Below, piece after piece: positions 60,001 to 64,000 of a stretch of 64,000 nt of DNA. The position numbers and the translations under genes are program-made. Below the pieces are notes generated by a model, which was not told the DNA's origin, did not search any database, and was given only the letters and a program-made list of their open reading frames with translations. Source of the DNA: Gnetum montanum (Eukaryota; Streptophyta; Gnetopsida; Gnetales; Gnetaceae); contig MNCI01004098.1 of NCBI GenBank assembly GCA_015680685.1, forward strand, positions 411,725-475,724, in the 5' to 3' direction. Position 1 is the stretch's first letter. Each line of letters starts with the position of its first letter.

Positions 60001-60600
60001 CCCTCATGTGCATGCGCCACATGCATGGGAGCTAAAGAATTATTGTAGGGGAGTTGAATCTCTACTCGATTAATGTCTCCTAACCCCTAAGCTTCCCATT
60101 CATCTCTTTGTATTTCTTCACATGCATGCACCACATGCAAGGGAGCTAAAGAGTCACTACAAGTGAGTCGAATCTCTATTCAATTAACGTCGCCTGACCC
60201 TTGGGCTCCCCATTTATCTCTTCGTATTCCCTCACATGTACGGCCCAACATGGATAATAATGAATATTTATTGTTATAAATGGTGGATAATATTGAATAT
60301 TTATTATTATTATAAATGGTAATGATTATGGTTACAGTGACGATTACAATCATGACAACGGTTAAAGTGATGACGGTTATGGTGTGATGTAGTATTTAAA
60401 AATATTGAACTTAGGCATCATGTTACAAGATTAAGAGGTGCAATATTGGAATTCATGCATTTTTAGAAACATGGATCTTTCTGCTATTAGTCCCAATAGA
60501 GAAGGTGAAGAACACTCTCTTCAAGATCAACAACAGCAACTATCTACTACAACAAGTAGTGCAACAACTATCTACTACAACAAGTAATGTAATCCTTGCT
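60001..60600 (+). repeat. Second copy of array units, leader and ORF start of the Helitron-like element
   Basis: 60005-60240 holds two tandem-array units. 60250-60440 repeats the AT-rich leader, and 60471-60540 repeats the ORF start (MDLSAISPNREGEEHSLQD compared with MDPAVIHPNKEGEEHSLQD). A short local duplication, CAACTATCTACTACAACAAGTA, lies at 60536-60588, right where the match to the first copy stops. Confidence 0.7.
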
Positions 60601-60604
60601 TATA

Positions 60605-60990
60605 TGTGAAGGTGCAAGGGTAATGCTTACAGTTAACCTTTGGCTTGAAGTAGGATTGGTGAATGGTGCACTTGGCATGATTCACAATATTATGTATGTT
60701 TAAGGCAAATAGCCACCTACATTACCATTATACAATATTATTGATTTTGACTCCTACATTGGATGTGCCTTTGATAATGGTAAACCCCATCACGTGTCAA
60801 TTGTACTTGTGGTCCGAGGAGCATCTCATTAGTCACCATTACAGTTGGCATGGGCCATGACTATTCATAAATCTTAAAAAATGACACTAGATAAAGCTAC
60901 TATTAATGTTTGTTGCATTATCTGAAGTCAAGACCATTGATTCTTTAAAAACTCATCCTCTTTTTCATGTGCAAAGACATAGAAAGATTT
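60605..60990 (+). pseudogene. PIF1/Helitron helicase C-terminal part, decayed
   Basis: Reads GARVMLTVNLWLEVGLVNGALG, then PPTLPLYNIIDFDSYIG, then SPLQLAWAMTIHKS-stop-KMTLDKATI, the familiar end of PIF1-type helicases (2B region and the LAWA.TIHK.QG.TLD motif; here the Gln codon is a stop). It joins directly to the last-exon repeat at 60906. In Helitron-like elements this is the C-terminus of the Rep-helicase protein. The missing middle (Rep and most of the helicase) was removed by an internal deletion between about 60590 and 60605. Confidence 0.7.
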
Positions 60991-62884
60991 TAGATGCTAA
61001 ACATCTCCAAAGTAGAATTGCATAAGAATTTTATTTTTCTCAGTTGGAGAATTAGGCATATTGAGTTCACACTTATCATTGTATTTTTCCTTTTAATCAA
61101 TCCTATTATACAGCTCTGTAATGTTTGTTGCAATAATTGTGCAATGTATTCCTTCATCAACATATGCGAAATATATAAACTTTTATTTTAACCAATTTAT
61201 GTTTACCAGTATATATTATTTGGAATGCAAATAGTGATGATAATTTAAAAATTAAAAATAATTAAATTCTACTCACAAGCCATGAAACCGCTACACAAGA
61301 GAACTTACGGGTCTAATGTTTGTTGCATTATTTGGAGTCAAGACCATTGATTCTTTAAAGATTTATCCTCCTTTTCATGTGCAAAGATACAGAAAGATTT
61401 CAGATGCTAAACATCTCCAAAGTAGAATTGCACAAAAAGTTCATTTTGCTCAGTTGGAGAATTAGGCATATTGAGTTTACACTTATCATTGTATTTTTTC
61501 CTTTTGCTCAATCCTATTATATAACTCTGTAATGTTTGTTGCAATAATTGTGCAATGTATTCCTTCATCAACATATACAAAATATACAAACTTTTATTTT
61601 AACTAATTTATGTTTACCAGTATATATTATTTGGAATGCAAATAGTGATGATAACTTAAAAAATAAAAAGAAATAATTAAATTTTACTCACAGGCTGTGA
61701 AACCACTACACAAGAAAACTTATAGGTCTAATGTTTGTTGCATTATCTGGAGTCAAGACCATTGATTCTTTAAAGATTCATCCTCCTTTTCATGTGCAAA
61801 GATACAGAAAGATTTCAGATGCTAAACATCTCCAAAGTAGAATTGCACAAGAAGTTCATTTTTCTTAGTTGGAGAATTAGGCATATTGAGTTCATACTTA
61901 TCATTTTATTTTTTCTTTTGCTCAATCCTATTATACAGCTCTGTAATGTTTGTTGCAATAAATGTGCAATGTATTCCTTCATCAACATATACAAAATATA
62001 TAAACTTTTATTTTAACCAATTTATGTTTACCAATATATATTATTTGGAATGCAAATAGTGATGATAACTTAAAAAATAAAAATAAAAAAATTAAATTCT
62101 ACTCATAGGTCGCGAAACAATTACACAAGAGAACTTACAAGTCTAATGTTTGTTGCATTATCTGGAGTCAAGACCATTGATTCTTTAAAGATTTATCCTC
62201 CTTTTCATGTGCAAAGATACAGAAAGATTTTAGATGTTAAACATCTTCAAAGTATAATTGCACAAGTTCATTTTGCTTAGTTGAAAAATTAGACATATTT
62301 AGTTCACACTTATCATTGTATTTTGCCTTTTGCTCAATCCTATTATACAACTCTATAATGTTTGTTGCAATAATTGTGCAATGTATTCCTTCATCAACAT
62401 ATACGAAATATATAAAACTTTATTTTAACCAATTTATGTTTACTAATATATATTATTTGGAATGCAAATAGTGATGATAACTTAAAAATAAAAAAAAAAT
62501 TAAATTCTACTCATAGGTTGCGAAATTGCTACACAAGAGAACTTATGGGTCTAATGTATGTTGCATTATCTAGAGTCAAGACCATTGAATCTTTAAAGAT
62601 TCATCCTCCTTTTCATGTGCAAAGATACAGAAAAATTTTAAATGTTAAACATCTCCAAAGTATAATTGCACAAAAAGTTCATTTTGCTCAATTGAAAAAT
62701 TAGGCATATTAAGTTCACACTTATCATTGTATTTTGCCTTTTGCTCAATCCTATTATACAGCTATGTAATGTTTGTTGCAATAATTATGCAATGTATTCC
62801 TTCATCAACATATACGAAATATATAAACTTTTATTTTAACCAATTGATGTTTACCAGTATATATTATTTTGAATGTAAATAATG
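60906..62884 (+). repeat. Five-copy tandem array of the last helicase exon, period about 411 bp
   Basis: Copies begin at 60906, 61316, 61731, 62146 and 62554 (steps 410, 415, 415, 408). Each holds LM(F/Y)VALS(R/G)VKTI(D/E)SLKI, then HPPFHVQRYRKI, then KHLQS.IAQ..HF.QLEN and a stop, followed by about 240 bases of AT-rich 3' sequence. Copies 2-5 are preceded by TCTACTCA(C/T)AG, a possible splice acceptor. The fifth copy has the consensus Arg in the ALSRV motif, copies 2-4 have Gly. Confidence 0.85.
62518..62703 (+). pseudogene. Best-kept last helicase exon copy
   Basis: The only array copy with the complete GLMYVALSRVKTIESLKI wording and an open frame from the acceptor (AG at 62515-62516) to the stop after QLKN. 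In relatives this is the final helicase motif VI region. Alone it cannot be functional. Confidence 0.6.
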
Positions 62885-62886
62885 AT

Positions 62887-62909
62887 GAGGGTGGTGGGGG
62901 GGGGGGGGG
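62887..62909. repeat. G-rich run
   Basis: GGTGG followed by 13 G in a row at the point where the exon array ends. It is the only long G run in the window and may be an assembly weak point. Confidence 0.7.
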
Positions 62910-64000
62910 ACTTATATTTAGTCAATTAACTTCTTTGAGTGGTTGCACCTAGGCTCAAACCCAAGTTTTTGACTTAAGAAACAAGTACCTTTCTATCACT
63001 CTAAAATGATGGTTCCTCAACAAATTATATATTATAATTTGTCTAACTTATGTGACCTTTTTTCATCATGAAATGCATTTGTTTCAAAAAAAAAATTTCT
63101 TAAAAAAAAAAGAAAAAAAAAGATGTAAAAGTCAAAAAATTGTTCAAGTTGAGGATAGAAAAAAGATAATATAAATCTAAAGATATGAAAATTCAAGTTA
63201 ATGTTAAAAAACAACATGAAGTTAAAAGATATGAAAATTCATAATATAAATGATAAAAATAATCAAATTATAATAAAAAACAAAAAAGTTAAACCATTTG
63301 TGAATGTTTTTTACTTATTAGGGTTGGGATTATCCTACCTACTAAAAATTAGTTTTTTGATTTTGATTTTTCAAAATATCATGAATGGGATGTTAAGGAG
63401 TAAGTAGTTGACCTTAAAAACTTTTAACAAATACTTGATAATGTTGCTTGGTGGCTATTTGAGTTCAAACTTTATGTCATTATATTAGGGTTTAGAAAAG
63501 TAGAAGAGAACTCTAACTAACAAAGGAAGAAATTAAACAATTTTCCAACATTGAATAAATATCATCTAAATTAAAAATTTCATCATCTCAATAATAAAGT
63601 AAGGTTTCTATCTATTTTATTTGATGAAATTTTGTACATTTTCCTATACATTTTTCCAACTAGTGTACTACTAACACATATATTTTTATTTGTAGATAAA
63701 TTATTCTACTTGCTATAAGTTTTTTTGGAAGTTACATAATACAAATTGAGATTTTGTTAAAGAAAGCCTTCTATACTTATATTATATGACATTTACAAAT
63801 GTCATTGTACTATTTTGTTATCAAACTTTAGATTTAGGAAAAAATATAATTATGAAAATTGTTTCTATCTCATTGAATAAATGTATTTTTCATTAATATT
63901 TACTATTATTATAGTTGGTAATGAAATGTTATGTTTATCAACCTATGCATATTTACAATCAAAGTTGCCACATAAGGCTATAGTTTTAATGAACACAAAT
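62910..64000. other. AT-rich end of window, nothing recognised
   Basis: Long A and T runs (63086-63125), no coding signal on either strand, no repeat shared with the rest of the window was noticed. Confidence 0.4.

Noticed and set aside
60906..62884. Regular repeats considered as a CRISPR array
   Set aside because: The unit of about 411 bp is wholly repeated with no unique spacers, and it encodes a helicase exon; plant nuclear context.
62930..63010. CACCTAGGCTCAAACCCAAG considered as a tRNA B box on the minus strand
   Set aside because: No matching A box or cloverleaf could be drawn around it.

Overview
The window looks like nuclear DNA of a seed plant with a large, old, repeat-rich genome; a gymnosperm is my best guess. 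It is AT-rich and CpG-poor, almost every recognisable coding stretch is a decayed transposable element with TGG-to-stop and C-to-T type damage, LTR retrotransposons are nested inside each other, and one intron is stretched to 18.5 kb by them. Nothing bacterial or organellar was seen. The species cannot be named from the sequence.

Layout. 1-2955: 3' end of an LTR retrotransposon (family 1, copy A, + strand). About 4.1-5.96 kb: remains of an endogenous pararetrovirus polymerase. 7798-29100: a broken + strand gene for a SWIM zinc-finger protein with a MULE-transposase-like domain. Its intron (8807-27330) holds a Ty3/gypsy element D (8819-27251, - strand), whose left LTR carries a family 1 solo LTR (10569-11416) and whose right LTR carries a complete but decayed family 1 element B (17501-26619). 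31.16-38.77 kb: three tandem units of about 2.4-2.6 kb, each ending in the lectin part of a ribosome-inactivating protein (RIP) gene. Only the last unit runs into a full-length gene (38027-39751, - strand), a type 2 RIP of 574 codons that is the one clearly intact protein gene in the window. 40.65-41.2 kb: a degenerate array of about 104 bp. 41.3-50.55 kb: family 1 element C (- strand). 50.6-51.5 kb: a broken Ulp1-like protease. 53.45-54.87 kb: a broken plant-transposon-type ORF. 55.9-62.9 kb: two related Helitron-like copies, one with a cysteine-rich N-terminal domain and one deleted down to the end of the helicase, followed by a five-copy array of the last helicase exon.

How the parts relate. 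Family 1 (A, B, C and the solo LTR) has 8-bp terminal inverted repeats, a decayed tRNA-Asp-type primer site, a gag gene and a second long coiled-coil ORF with its own upstream TATA region, but no reverse transcriptase or integrase that I can see, so it probably depended on a partner element. The RIP locus shows a repeated duplication whose breakpoints all share three bases and which left lectin-only fragments behind. The most interesting items are the RIP locus, the gag-plus-ORF2 retrotransposon family with a promoter-like region for ORF2, and the Helitron-like pair with its exon array.
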